From Amycolatopsis jiangsuensis (lineage in GTDB: Bacteria > Actinomycetota > Actinomycetes > Mycobacteriales > Pseudonocardiaceae), in NCBI RefSeq assembly GCF_014204865.1, contig NZ_JACHMG010000001.1, positions 3,994,501 through 4,058,500 of the forward strand: 64,000 nt of DNA, written 5' to 3'. A model generated the notes under the pieces. That model did no database searches. It was not told the DNA's origin and was given only the letters and a program-made list of their open reading frames with translations. The position numbers were made by a program, and so were the translations under genes. This document shows, piece after piece, positions 43,230 to 51,814 of this stretch (the first letter of the stretch is position 1; every line of letters begins with the position of its first letter).

Positions 43230-43904
43230 TTGCTGTCCCTGCTCGTCCGCTTCGTGCTCGGCCCGCTCGTCCGCGTGCTCTACCGGCCGCGGGTCGAGGG
43301 GGTGGAGAACGTGCCGGGACACGGTCCGGTGCTCCTGGCCGCCAACCACCGGGCGGCGCTGGACACCGGTGTGATCACCTTCACCACCCCGCGCAAGGTG
43401 CGTTTCCTCGGCAAGGCCGAGTACTTCACCGGCAAGGGCCTCAAGGGCCGGTTCATCGCCCGCTCACTCGACGCGCTCGGGTACGTGCCGGTGGAACGCG
43501 GCAACGCGCAGGCCGGGCTGGCCGCGCTGGAAGCCGGCCGCAAGGTGCTCGAGGACGGCGGCGTCTTCGCGATCTACCCGGAGGGCACGCGCTCTCTCGA
43601 CGGCCGCCTGCACCGCGGGCACACCGGCGTCGCGGCGCTCGCGCTGTCCACCGGCGCGAAGGTGGTCCCGGTCGCGCTCTTCGGCACCGAAGGCCTGCAG
43701 CCGGACGGCGCCCGGATCCCGCGGCCGGCGAAGATCCGGGTGCGTTTCGGTGCTCCGCTGGACTTCTCCCGTTACGAGGGCATGGAGTCGGCGTCGGCGA
43801 TCCGCCGTTCGGTCACCGACGAGATCATGTACGCGATCCTCGAGCTGTCCGGCCAGGAGTACGTGGACAGCTATCACAAGAGACCGGACGACAAGTCCGC
43901 CTGA
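43230..43904 (+). CDS. 1-acyl-glycerol-3-phosphate acyltransferase (PlsC-like)
   Basis: A membrane-associated acyltransferase of about 224 residues. The HX4D motif is NHRAALD, and the second conserved block is FAIYPEGTRSLDG. It acylates lysophosphatidic acid or a related lysolipid. Two starts compete: TTG at 43230 with a perfect GGAGGG seven bases upstream (chosen) and ATG at 43191 without any ribosome site, which would add 13 residues. The N-terminus VRFVLGPLVRVLYRPRVEG is hydrophobic and basic, suited to membrane contact. Confidence 0.85.
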   Translation: MLSLLVRFVLGPLVRVLYRPRVEGVENVPGHGPVLLAANHRAALDTGVITFTTPRKVRFLGKAEYFTGKGLKGRFIARSLDALGYVPVERGNAQAGLAALEAGRKVLEDGGVFAIYPEGTRSLDGRLHRGHTGVAALALSTGAKVVPVALFGTEGLQPDGARIPRPAKIRVRFGAPLDFSRYEGMESASAIRRSVTDEIMYAILELSGQEYVDSYHKRPDDKSA

Positions 43905-43919
43905 ACCGAGGAGAAACCC

Positions 43920-44534
43920 GTGGGCGCGGTCATCCTGCACAGTGTGGTGTCGGTGGACGGCTTCATCGCGGACGAGCACGACGACGTCGGGCCGTTGCAC
44001 GAGTGGTACTTCGGCGGGGACACCCCGATCCGGCCGGCCCGTGACGAGCGGCAGTACGACCATTCCGGCGCCGGAAGCGACTTCCGGGTGTCGAGCGCCT
44101 CGGCCGGGTACGTGCGGGAGATGTGGGCCTCCCTCGGCGCGATCGTCCTGGGCCGCAGCCTGTTCGACCTGGTGAACGGCTGGGAAGGCCAGCCGCCCGC
44201 CGGGGACCACCTGGTCGTGGTGTCACACCGGCCCAAGCCCGAAGGCTGGCATCCGGAGGCGTCCTGCCACTTCGTCGGCGAGGTGCCCGCGGCGATCGCC
44301 AAGGCGCGAGAGCTCGCCGGGGAACGCGCGGTCGCGGTGAACGCCGGCCAGGTGGGCGGCCAGGTTCTCGCGGCCGGGCTCGTCGACGAAGTGGCGATGG
44401 ACGTGGTGCCCGTGGTGTTCGGCACGGGCAAGCGCTACTTCGGTGCCCTCGAAGGCCGGCAGCTGCTGGCCGATCCGCATGTGGTCATCCAGGGCGAGGG
44501 CGTGCTGCACCTGCGGTTCAAGGTGCGGCGCTGA
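43920..44534 (+). CDS. Dihydrofolate reductase-like protein (RibD C-terminal family)
   Basis: A 204-residue protein of the RibD_C fold: [17 protein letters not shown] at the start, [16 protein letters not shown] in the middle, and [17 protein letters not shown] for the NADPH-binding face. True folate-reductase residues are not evident; the family covers many uncharacterised NADPH reductases. GTG at 43920 follows GAGGAG, 15 bp behind plsC. Its end overlaps the convergent LOG gene by 17 bp. Confidence 0.85.
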   Translation: MGAVILHSVVSVDGFIADEHDDVGPLHEWYFGGDTPIRPARDERQYDHSGAGSDFRVSSASAGYVREMWASLGAIVLGRSLFDLVNGWEGQPPAGDHLVVVSHRPKPEGWHPEASCHFVGEVPAAIAKARELAGERAVAVNAGQVGGQVLAAGLVDEVAMDVVPVVFGTGKRYFGALEGRQLLADPHVVIQGEGVLHLRFKVRR

Positions 44535-45066
44535 TCCCGGTGAGCTTGTCCACCAGTTTCGCCGCGTCAGCCTCCACGGTCAGCAGGGCGCGGGTGTCCT
44601 GGCGCAGGAAGCCTTCGGTGACCATGTGGTCGGCGAAGGACACCAGCTGCGCGTAGTACCCGCCGACGTCCAGCAATCCGATCGGCTTGCTGTGCAGCCC
44701 GAGCTGGGCCCAGGTCCACACCTCGAACAGCTCCTCCAGCGTGCCCGCACCGCCGGGCAGCGCGACGAACGCGTCGGACAGTGCGGCCATCTTCGCCTTG
44801 CGCTGGTGCATGTCGGCCACCACGTGCAGTTCGGTGAGGCCGCCGTGCGCGATTTCCACGCTGGAAAGCACTTCCGGGATCACGCCCTGTACTTCGCCGC
44901 CCGCGGCCAGCGCCGCGTCGGCCACCACTCCCATGGTGCCCACGCTCGCGCCGCCGTAGACCAGCCCGATCCCGCGCTGCGCCAGCAGCTTGCCGACTCC
45001 GGCGGCGGCTTCGGCGTACTCCGGGGAGAACCCGGTGGACGAGCCGCAGAACACACAGATCCGCAT
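44518..45066 (-). CDS. LOG family protein (cytokinin-activating type)
   Basis: A 182-residue protein with CVFCGSSTG at the N-terminus, [13 protein letters not shown] and the LOG motif PGGAGTLEE (about residues 103-111). The family hydrolyses nucleoside 5'-monophosphates to free bases plus ribose 5-phosphate and was long misnamed lysine decarboxylase. Matches Rv1205. Its ATG overlaps the stop of the second LOG gene by one base. Confidence 0.9.
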   Translation of the reverse strand: MRICVFCGSSTGFSPEYAEAAAGVGKLLAQRGIGLVYGGASVGTMGVVADAALAAGGEVQGVIPEVLSSVEIAHGGLTELHVVADMHQRKAKMAALSDAFVALPGGAGTLEELFEVWTWAQLGLHSKPIGLLDVGGYYAQLVSFADHMVTEGFLRQDTRALLTVEADAAKLVDKLTGISAAP

Positions 45067-45851
45067 CAGTGCGTGTCCTCCCAGGCCTGGTAGGACTCCT
45101 GAACCACGCGTACCGCGTCGTCGATGTCGTCGGTCAGGTGCAGCAGCTCCAGGTCCTTCTCGCCGATCTTGCCGCCGTCGAGCACCGATTTGGCGATCCA
45201 GTCGTAGAGCCCGCCCCAGTACTCGGTGCCGAAGAGCACCACGGGGAACTTGGTGACCTTCTTCGTCTGCACGAGGGTGAGCGCCTCGAACAGCTCGTCC
45301 AGCGTGCCGAACCCGCCGGGCAGGCAGATGAAGGCCTGCGAGTACTTGATGAACATGGTCTTGCGGGCGAAGAAGTAGCGGAAGTTCACCCCGAGGTCGA
45401 CCCACGGGTTCAGGCCCTGTTCGAACGGCAGCTCGATACCCAGCCCGATGGAGAAGCCACCGGCCTCGGCCGCGCCGCGGTTCACCGCCTCCATCGCACC
45501 CGGCCCACCACCGGTGATCACCGCGAACCCGGCCGAGGCGAGCGATCCGCCGAGCTTGCGGCCCAGCTCGTACTCCGGGTTGTCCCGCTTCGTACGCGCG
45601 GACCCGAACACGGTCACCGCCCGCGGCACTTCGGCCAGCGCGCCGAAGCCCTCCACGAACTCGGCCTGGATGCGCAGCACCCGCCACGGGTCGGTGTGCA
45701 CCCAGTCGCTCGGCCCCCGCGAGTCGAGCAGCCGCTGGTCGGTGGTGCTGCCCTGGTCACGCCGGTCGCGCCGGAGCACGACCGGGCCCTTGTGCCGTTC
45801 CACCGGACGCTCGGGGTACTGGCCGTCGGGGAACTCAGACTGTTCGCTCAC
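45066..45851 (-). CDS. Second, longer LOG family protein
   Basis: A 261-residue LOG protein with an extra about 75-residue hydrophilic N-terminus. Core motifs are [30 protein letters not shown] and [14 protein letters not shown]. The two LOG proteins are clearly distinct subgroups (short and type-II long), not a recent duplication. The GTG at 45851 has a TAGGCT box six bases upstream. Substrate and division of labour unknown. Confidence 0.88.
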   Translation of the reverse strand: MSEQSEFPDGQYPERPVERHKGPVVLRRDRRDQGSTTDQRLLDSRGPSDWVHTDPWRVLRIQAEFVEGFGALAEVPRAVTVFGSARTKRDNPEYELGRKLGGSLASAGFAVITGGGPGAMEAVNRGAAEAGGFSIGLGIELPFEQGLNPWVDLGVNFRYFFARKTMFIKYSQAFICLPGGFGTLDELFEALTLVQTKKVTKFPVVLFGTEYWGGLYDWIAKSVLDGGKIGEKDLELLHLTDDIDDAVRVVQESYQAWEDTH

Positions 45852-46195
45852 CAGCCAAGCCTACGGGCCGGAGTGACCACCGGGCCGCGCGCGTCGGCAC
45901 CACAGCGTGACGAGTCGGTGACCCGGAAGTGAACGTCCGGACCGGACCACCGGTATGCCTACGAACGGCCGGTTCCCGGCGATTCCCTACGAAAGTCGGC
46001 CATTCCCGGCAGCGGTGAGGAATTCGCTGCTGTGCATGGGTTTTCCGGTACCTGATCACCACGCGGGCAGCGCGCGCTGGGCCGTTCGGCGCATTGACCG
46101 GCCCCGTGACCACCCCTTTACTCACGGTGTCCGCGGGCTTGATCACCCCGTGCACCGGACTCCCCTTCCCCATCCGTGCACCCGAAAGGACCCCG
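45852..46195. other. Divergent intergenic region with putative M4 protease promoter
   Basis: 344 bp with no gene. A plausible sigma-70-type promoter for the protease is TTGACC (46094-46099), 17 bases, TTTACT (46117-46122), leaving a leader of about 65 bases. Imperfect copies of CGGCC(GG)TTCCCGGC lie at about 45966 and 46000. Confidence 0.35.
45858..45863 (-). promoter_or_regulatory. -10 element (TAGGCT) of the LOG gene pair
   Basis: TAGGCT plus six bases to the GTG at 45851 on the minus strand, leaderless-type. Confidence 0.45.
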
Positions 46196-47791
46196 ATGCC
46201 GTCCAAATCCGGGCTCACCACCGGTGTGGCCGCTGCCGGTCTCGCCCTCTCCCTGCTCGCCCTGCCGGTGACGCCGGCGGCCGCGGCTCCCGCCCCGCCT
46301 CCCGCCGATCCGCTCGCGGTCGCCGCCGCGGCGGCCGACAGCGGCGTGGCCGCACTGCTGAAGGGCCCGGCCGAAGCGTTCCACCGCGTCGGCACCACCG
46401 CCGGTGACGCGGGACTGTTCTACAACGCCTACGAACGCACTTACCAGGGCCTGCGCGTGGTCGGCGGGGACGCGGTGGTCACCAGCGACAGCGCCGGTCA
46501 CGTCCGGGGCACCGCGGCCGCGAACACCGCGGCGATCAAGGTGGGCACCACGCCGGGTGTGGACGCGAACCGCGCGGCCGGCGTCGCCCGCAAGCAGCTG
46601 GCCACTGTGGACAGTGTGCGCGAACCGGAGCTGGTCGTGTTCGGCGGTGCCGAGCCGAAGCTGGCCTACGAGGTGGTCGTCGCCGGCCGCTCAGTGACCA
46701 CGCCGACCACGCCGAGCAACCTGCACGTGCTCGTCGACGCCGCGAACGGATCGGTGCTGGCCCAGCGCGACGACGTGAAGTCGGAAGCGCCGACCGGGTC
46801 CGCTGCCCAACCGGGAACGGCGAAAACCGTTGCCGGTCAAGGGAACAGCTACTACGTCGGCGACGTGGACATCGACACCACCGGCGACGGCGGCACGTAC
46901 TCGATGACCGACCCCGGCCGTTCCGGCATCAGCTGCGGCGAAGAGGGCGGCGACGTGTTCTCCGGCCCCGACGACCAGTGGGGCGACGGTTCCGGCACGA
47001 GCCTGGAAACGGCCTGCGTCGACGCGCTCTTCAGCGTGCAGACCGAGTGGAAGATGCTGAAGGACTGGCTGGGCCGCGACGGAATCGACGGCAACGGCAA
47101 GGGCTTCCCCGCCTCGGTCGGACTCGACGACGCGAACGCCTACTGGGACGGCCATTCCACGCACTTCGGCCATGCCTCGGACAACCAGCGCCAGGCGAGT
47201 TCGATGGACGTGGTGGCGCACGAGTTCGGCCACGGCGTCTTCCAGAACACCCCCGGCGGCTCGGGCTTCGGCAACGAGAACGGCGGCCTCAACGAGTCGA
47301 CCGGCGACATCTTCGGCGCGCTGACCGAGGCGTACGCGAACAACCCGAAGGACACCCCGGACTACGAGGTCGGCGAGGGCGTGAACCTGGTCGGCGACGG
47401 GCCGATCCGGTACATGTACGACCCGTCGAAGGTCGGCGACCCGAACTGCTACTCCGACGACATCCCGAACACCGAGGTGCACGCCGCGGCCGGCCCGCAG
47501 AACCACTGGTTCTACCTGCTGGCCGAGGGTTCCGCGCCGGAGGGCAAGCCGGCCAGCCCGACCTGTGACGACAGCACGGTGACCGGGGTCGGCATCCAGA
47601 AGGCGGGCGAGATCTTCTACAACGGCCTGCTCAAGAAGACCTCGTCGTGGGACCACCAGGCCGCCCGTGAGGCCACCCTGGAGGCCGCCAAGGAGCTGTA
47701 CCCGGACAGCTGCACCGAGTTCGACACCGTCAAGGCGGCGTGGAGCGCGATCAGCGTGCCCGAGGTGAGCGGCGAGCCGACCTGCGGCTGA
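46196..47791 (+). CDS. Secreted M4 (thermolysin-like) metalloprotease precursor
   Basis: A 531-residue preproenzyme. A Sec signal peptide ends near residue 31 (PVTPAAAA), an FTP/PepSY-type propeptide extends to about 210, then the catalytic domain with zinc motif HEFGH (His342, Glu343, His346) and NESTGDIFG supplying the third ligand Glu367. The late motif HAAAGPQNHWFYLL corresponds to the catalytic-His region of thermolysins. Secreted neutral protease for nutrient scavenging. ATG at 46196 with AAAGGA upstream. Confidence 0.92.
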   Translation: MPSKSGLTTGVAAAGLALSLLALPVTPAAAAPAPPPADPLAVAAAAADSGVAALLKGPAEAFHRVGTTAGDAGLFYNAYERTYQGLRVVGGDAVVTSDSAGHVRGTAAANTAAIKVGTTPGVDANRAAGVARKQLATVDSVREPELVVFGGAEPKLAYEVVVAGRSVTTPTTPSNLHVLVDAANGSVLAQRDDVKSEAPTGSAAQPGTAKTVAGQGNSYYVGDVDIDTTGDGGTYSMTDPGRSGISCGEEGGDVFSGPDDQWGDGSGTSLETACVDALFSVQTEWKMLKDWLGRDGIDGNGKGFPASVGLDDANAYWDGHSTHFGHASDNQRQASSMDVVAHEFGHGVFQNTPGGSGFGNENGGLNESTGDIFGALTEAYANNPKDTPDYEVGEGVNLVGDGPIRYMYDPSKVGDPNCYSDDIPNTEVHAAAGPQNHWFYLLAEGSAPEGKPASPTCDDSTVTGVGIQKAGEIFYNGLLKKTSSWDHQAAREATLEAAKELYPDSCTEFDTVKAAWSAISVPEVSGEPTCG

Positions 47792-47801
47792 CGCATCGAG
47801 C

Positions 47802-47848
47802 ATCGAAGGGCCGCCGTGGACCTGTCCGCGGCGGCCCTTCGATTTGTC
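47802..47848 (+). terminator. Strong rho-independent terminator of the M4 protease gene
   Basis: ATCGAAGGGCCGCCG (47802-47816) pairs with CGGCGGCCCTTCGAT (47829-47843), 15 bp with a 12-base loop, followed by TTGTCT. Confidence 0.85.
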
Positions 47849-47937
47849 TAGACCACCCGAACGCCGGTACGCAACGACGTCCGCGGCGGCCTAGTGTGCA
47901 GCGCAACCGGGGGAACCGTGCTCAGACGGGAGCCGTC

Positions 47938-49071
47938 ATGTTCGGTCGGAAATCTCGGAACGCTCTGTGGTCGCGGAAAGTCCTGTCATCACGAAAAGCG
48001 CTGTGGTCGCGGAAACCACTGCGGTCACGGAAAGTGCTGTGGTCCGTACCGGTACTGGCCGGATTGCTCGTCCTGCCGCTGGCCGGGACGGCGCCCGCCG
48101 GGGCGGCACCGCAGGCGGACACCTGCGCGGTGAAGTCCCGGCCGGACGGCCCGGTCCTGCAGGGTTACTGGGAGAACTGGGACGGCGAGGCGAACGGGGT
48201 CCATCCCGGTCTCGGCTGGGTGCCGATCACCGACGCGCGCATCGGACAGCACGGTTACACCGTGCTGAACGCGGCCTTCCCGGTGATCAGCTCGGACGGC
48301 ACCGTGCTGTGGCAGGACGGGATGGACACCGGGGTCAAGGTCGCCACACCGGCGGAGATGTGCGCCGCGAAAGCCGCCGGTGCCACCATCCTGATGTCGA
48401 TCGGCGGCGCGACGGCGGGCATCGACCTGTCGTCCAGCACGGTCGCGGACCGGTTCGTGGACACCATCGTGCCGATCCTGCAGAAGTACAACTTCGACGG
48501 GATCGACATCGACATCGAGACCGGCCTGTCCGGCAGCGGGGACATCACGACACTGTCGGCTTCCCAGGCCAATCTGGTGCGCATCATCGACGGCGTGCTC
48601 GCCCGGATGCCGGCGAACTTCGGGCTCACCATGGCCCCGGAAACCGCGTACGTCACCGGCGGATCCGTCACCTACGGCTCGATCTGGGGATCGTATCTGC
48701 CGATCATCAAGAAGTACCTGGACAACGGCCGGCTGTGGTGGCTGAACATGCAGTACTACAACGGCTCGATGTACGGCTGCTCGGGCGACAGCTACGAGGC
48801 GGGCACCGTCCAGGGCTTCACCGTGCAGACGCAGTGCCTGGAGCAGGGCCTGACCGTGCAGGGCACCACGGTGAAGATCCCGCTGGACAAACAGGTTCCC
48901 GGACTGCCGGCCCAGCAGGGGGCCGGTGGCGGGTACCTGTCGCCGGATCTGGTGTCCGAGGCCTACCGGAGCGTGCCGGGGCTCAAGGGCCTGATGACCT
49001 GGTCGCTCAACTGGGACGGCTCGAAGGGCTGGAGCTTCGGCGACACCGTGAAGTCACTGCAGGGCCGCTGA
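47938..49071 (+). CDS. Secreted GH18 chitinase
   Basis: A 377-residue glycoside hydrolase family 18 protein. Catalytic motif DGIDIDIE at residues 187-194 (acid/base Glu194), upstream SIGGA strand motif, and a closing MTWSLNWD. It hydrolyses chitin. The signal peptide is unusual: residues 5-40 are six hexapeptides (KSRNAL, WSRKVL, SSRKAL, WSRKPL, RSRKVL, WSVPVL) leading into the hydrophobic core and the AGAA-type cleavage site near residue 57. No carbohydrate-binding module is attached. Confidence 0.9.
   Translation: MFGRKSRNALWSRKVLSSRKALWSRKPLRSRKVLWSVPVLAGLLVLPLAGTAPAGAAPQADTCAVKSRPDGPVLQGYWENWDGEANGVHPGLGWVPITDARIGQHGYTVLNAAFPVISSDGTVLWQDGMDTGVKVATPAEMCAAKAAGATILMSIGGATAGIDLSSSTVADRFVDTIVPILQKYNFDGIDIDIETGLSGSGDITTLSASQANLVRIIDGVLARMPANFGLTMAPETAYVTGGSVTYGSIWGSYLPIIKKYLDNGRLWWLNMQYYNGSMYGCSGDSYEAGTVQGFTVQTQCLEQGLTVQGTTVKIPLDKQVPGLPAQQGAGGGYLSPDLVSEAYRSVPGLKGLMTWSLNWDGSKGWSFGDTVKSLQGR
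47950..48057 (+). repeat. Six 18-bp tandem repeats within the chitinase signal peptide
   Basis: Units of 18 bp (consensus TGGTCGCGGAAAGTGCTG) encode W/S-S-R-K-x-L. The first and last units have drifted; the four central ones are close copies. Confidence 0.75.
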
Positions 49072-49074
49072 CCT

Positions 49075-49106
49075 CTCATGCGGGTCAGGTACCCGGCCCG
49101 CATGAG
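49075..49106. terminator. Hairpin between convergent chitinase and dapE
   Basis: CTCATGCGGG (49075-49084) and CCCGCATGAG (49097-49106) form a 10-bp stem with a 12-base loop. Confidence 0.65.
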
Positions 49107-49145
49107 TTCGCCGGCCGGCAGGCCGCACGAAACCCGCCGACCTCT

Positions 49146-50219
49146 TCACGCCAGGAACGTGCGCAGTGTGTCCGCGACCTGCCGGATCTCCGCGACCCGC
49201 ACGTGCTCCTGCTGCGTGTGCGCGAGCGTGGGATCGCCGGGGCCGAAGTTGACCGCGGGCATGCCCAGTGCGGCGAACCGGGCCACGTCCGTCCAGCCGA
49301 GTTTGGCCGCCGCCCGTCCGCCGGCCGCGGCCACCAGTTCCGCGGCCGCCGGTGCGGACAGCCCGGGCAGCGCCGCCGGTGAAAGGTCCACAAGGGACAC
49401 GTCGAACCCGTCGAACACCTTGCGCACATGGGCTTCGGCCTGCGGTGAACTACGGTCCGGGGCGAACCGGTGGTTCACCGTCAGCACCGCCGCGTCCGGC
49501 ACCACGTTCCCGGCCACGCCGCCGGAAATACCGGTGGCCTGCAAGCCTTCGCGGTAGGTGAGGCCGTCGATGTCCACCACCCGCGGCGAGTATCCGGCCA
49601 GCCGGCCCAACGGCTCGGCAAGCGCGTGGATCGCGTTCTCCCCCATCCACGCGCGTGCCGTGTGCGCGCGGGCACCACTCGTGCGCACCTCGACGCGGAG
49701 CGTGCCCTGGCAGCCGGCCTCGATCACGCCGTTCGACGGTTCGCCGACGATCGCCAGGTCACCGGCGAGCCATTCGGGCAGCTCGCGCTCGATGCGGCCG
49801 AGACCGTTGCGGGTGGCCTCGACTTCCTCGTTGTCGTAGAAGACGAACGTGATGTCGTGCTTCGGCTCCGGCAAGGTGGCGGCCAGGTGCAGGAACACCG
49901 CGTCGCCGCCCTTCATGTCGACCGAGCCCAGGCCGTGCAGCACCTCGTCGCCGCCGGAGCCGGTGCGCCGCGAGGGCAGGTTCCCGTTCTCGGGCACGGT
50001 GTCCAGGTGCCCGGCCAGCACGACGCGCGAGCCGCGGCCGAGCTGCGTGCGGGCGAGCACGGCGTCGCCGTTGCGCACCACTTCGAGGTGCGGCGCCTGC
50101 TCGACGAGCGCGGCCTGCACCGCGTCCGCCAGCTTCGCCTCCTGGCCCGAAACGCTGAACACGTCCACCAGAGCGGCAGTGAGGTCGGCAGGGTCGGCAC
50201 GCAGGTCGAGCGAGGTCAT
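49146..50219 (-). CDS. dapE: Succinyl-diaminopimelate desuccinylase
   Basis: A 357-residue M20-family metalloenzyme of the lysine/meso-DAP pathway. Dimetal ligands: AGHLDTVP (His, then Asp), GSVDMKGG (Asp), [11 protein letters not shown] (Glu catalytic and ligand) and the final HTQQEHV. It releases succinate from N-succinyl-LL-DAP for peptidoglycan and lysine synthesis. The gene is close to dapD; Rv1202 ortholog. ATG at 50219 preceded by a TACGGT box at N6. Confidence 0.92.
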   Translation of the reverse strand: MTSLDLRADPADLTAALVDVFSVSGQEAKLADAVQAALVEQAPHLEVVRNGDAVLARTQLGRGSRVVLAGHLDTVPENGNLPSRRTGSGGDEVLHGLGSVDMKGGDAVFLHLAATLPEPKHDITFVFYDNEEVEATRNGLGRIERELPEWLAGDLAIVGEPSNGVIEAGCQGTLRVEVRTSGARAHTARAWMGENAIHALAEPLGRLAGYSPRVVDIDGLTYREGLQATGISGGVAGNVVPDAAVLTVNHRFAPDRSSPQAEAHVRKVFDGFDVSLVDLSPAALPGLSAPAAAELVAAAGGRAAAKLGWTDVARFAALGMPAVNFGPGDPTLAHTQQEHVRVAEIRQVADTLRTFLA

Positions 50220-50225
50220 ACCGGC

Positions 50226-50231
50226 ACCGTA
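50226..50231 (-). promoter_or_regulatory. -10 element (TACGGT) of dapE
   Basis: TACGGT plus six bases to the ATG at 50219, minus strand, leaderless-type. Confidence 0.45.
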
Positions 50232-50249
50232 CCCAGGTCAGGCGGGGGC

Positions 50250-50255
50250 TACCGT
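50250..50255 (+). promoter_or_regulatory. -10 element (TACCGT) of the small lipoprotein gene
   Basis: TACCGT plus seven bases to the GTG at 50263. Confidence 0.45.
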
Positions 50256-50262
50256 GAGGGAC

Positions 50263-50703
50263 GTGCGCACGCGAACCTCCCTGGTCGCTCTGGGCGTCCT
50301 TACCGTCGTCCTGACCGGCTGCAGCCACGAGGCGGGTCCCACGCCCGGCCCCAACCCGGGTACCCCGGGCCCGGACGCCCTGCCGATCAAACTCGACGCG
50401 CTCTCCGCGGACGCCTGCTACAGCAGCCCGGAGACGCAGCTGCCCCGCGGCTGTGAGAAGTACGTCACCGAGGTCGGCGGCACCGCAGGCGCCGTGCACC
50501 AGCGGGCGCAGGCGGGCAAGACCGTCAACCGGCCGCTCGACGCCCAGGGCACCGCGCTGGACCAGGCAGTCGGCGCGTTCCGCGGCGCCGGGTGCACCAC
50601 CGTGCCTTCGCCGGGCGGCGCGTGCACGAAGGCGCTCAGCGACATCGCGACCGCCATCACCGCGGTGAAGAAGCAGGTGAACCAGCAGGCCACCACGGGC
50701 TGA
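50263..50703 (+). CDS. Small lipoprotein
   Basis: About 146 residues: signal peptide with lipobox VLTGC (Cys19), a Pro/Gly linker ([13 protein letters not shown]) and a mainly helical mature domain of about 100 residues with four cysteines (ACYSS, RGCEKY, AGCTT, GACTKAL). GTG 50263 is preferred by the promoter box; GTG 50254 would add three residues. Inserted between dapE and dapD. No family recognised. Confidence 0.68.
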   Translation: MRTRTSLVALGVLTVVLTGCSHEAGPTPGPNPGTPGPDALPIKLDALSADACYSSPETQLPRGCEKYVTEVGGTAGAVHQRAQAGKTVNRPLDAQGTALDQAVGAFRGAGCTTVPSPGGACTKALSDIATAITAVKKQVNQQATTG

Positions 50704-50719
50704 GGCGGCGCGGCTCGGC

Positions 50720-50725
50720 TACCGT
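50720..50725 (+). promoter_or_regulatory. -10 element (TACCGT) of dapD
   Basis: TACCGT plus seven bases to the GTG at 50733, leaderless-type. Confidence 0.45.
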
Positions 50726-50732
50726 GACCGGC

Positions 50733-51713
50733 GTGAGCGAGCAGACCCCTGACCCCGAGAAGACCGGCGCCGTCGGCGTCGGGCTGGCCACCGTGACGTC
50801 CGACGGGACGGTGCTGGACACCTGGTATCCGCAGCCGAAGCTGACCGGGCCGGGTACTTCCGGCACGGAGCGGCTGACCGCGGAACAGACCGCGGAGCTG
50901 CTCGGCGAGGCCGCTGCCGCGCTGCTGGGCCTGGACACCGACCGCGGTGCCGAGGTCGTCGCGGTGCGCGTCACGATCGGCAGCCTTGCCGCCGCCCCCG
51001 CCGACGCGCACGACGTGTACCTGCGCCTGCACCTGCTTTCGCACCGGCTGGTCCGGCCGCACGGACAGAGCCTCGACGGCATCTTCGGCCTGCTGGCCAA
51101 CGTCGTGTGGACCAACCACGGGCCGTGCCCGGTCGAAGGCTTCGAGCAGACCCGGCTGCGGTTGCGTTCCCGCGGCGCGGTCACCGTGTACGGGGTGGAC
51201 AAGTTCCCGCGCATGGTCGACTACGTCACGCCCACCGGCGTCCGCATCGCCGACGCGGACCGCGCGCGCCTCGGCGCCCACCTGGCACCGGGCACCACCG
51301 TCATGCACGAAGGCTTCGTGAACTACAACGCGGGCACGCTCGGCGCGTCGATGGTCGAGGGACGCATCTCGGCCGGTGTCGTCGTCGGCGACGGCAGCGA
51401 CATCGGTGGCGGCGCGTCGATCATGGGCACGCTCTCCGGCGGCGGGACCGAGGTGATCTCCGTCGGCGAGCGCTGCCTGATCGGCGCGAACGGCGGTATC
51501 GGCATCTCCCTCGGCGACGACACGGTGGTTGAGGCCGGCCTGTACGTGACCTCCGGTACCAAGGTCGAGGTCGACGGCAAGACGGTGAAGGCCCGCGAGC
51601 TCACCGGCATTTCCGGCGCCGTGTTCCGGCGCAACTCCGCGACCGGCGCGGTGGAGGTCGTGCCGAGGACCGGTGCGGGCATTGAGCTGAACGCCGCACT
51701 GCACGCCAACTGA
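50733..51713 (+). CDS. dapD: Tetrahydrodipicolinate N-succinyltransferase
   Basis: A 326-residue enzyme of the actinobacterial DapD type. The C-terminal half is a left-handed beta helix made of hexapeptides ([51 protein letters not shown]), the succinyl-CoA-binding region. It catalyses the first succinylase-branch step to meso-DAP. Rv1201c ortholog by position next to dapE. GTG start at 50733. Confidence 0.92.
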   Translation: MSEQTPDPEKTGAVGVGLATVTSDGTVLDTWYPQPKLTGPGTSGTERLTAEQTAELLGEAAAALLGLDTDRGAEVVAVRVTIGSLAAAPADAHDVYLRLHLLSHRLVRPHGQSLDGIFGLLANVVWTNHGPCPVEGFEQTRLRLRSRGAVTVYGVDKFPRMVDYVTPTGVRIADADRARLGAHLAPGTTVMHEGFVNYNAGTLGASMVEGRISAGVVVGDGSDIGGGASIMGTLSGGGTEVISVGERCLIGANGGIGISLGDDTVVEAGLYVTSGTKVEVDGKTVKARELTGISGAVFRRNSATGAVEVVPRTGAGIELNAALHAN

Positions 51714-51741
51714 ACGGGCGAGCAGTCCGGCCACCGGACAG

Positions 51742-51773
51742 CGGGTGTCTCCCTTGCAGGAGGCACCCGTTTT
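51742..51773 (+). terminator. Rho-independent terminator after dapD
   Basis: CGGGTGTCTCC (51742-51752) with GGAGGCACCCG (51759-51769), one G-T pair, six-base loop, then TTTT. Confidence 0.8.
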
Positions 51774-51801
51774 CCGTCTCCGCAGGCGCCGTTCGTTCAC
51801 C

Positions 51802-51807
51802 TACCAT
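51802..51807 (+). promoter_or_regulatory. -10 element (TACCAT) of the CHAD gene
   Basis: TACCAT plus seven bases to the ATG at 51815. Confidence 0.45.
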
Positions 51808-51814
51808 TGAGGTG

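Noticed and set aside
46196..49071. Biosynthetic gene cluster around the secreted protease, chitinase and nearby reductases
   Set aside because: No PKS, NRPS, terpene or RiPP genes occur; the two secreted hydrolases stand as individual genes with their own hairpin terminators.
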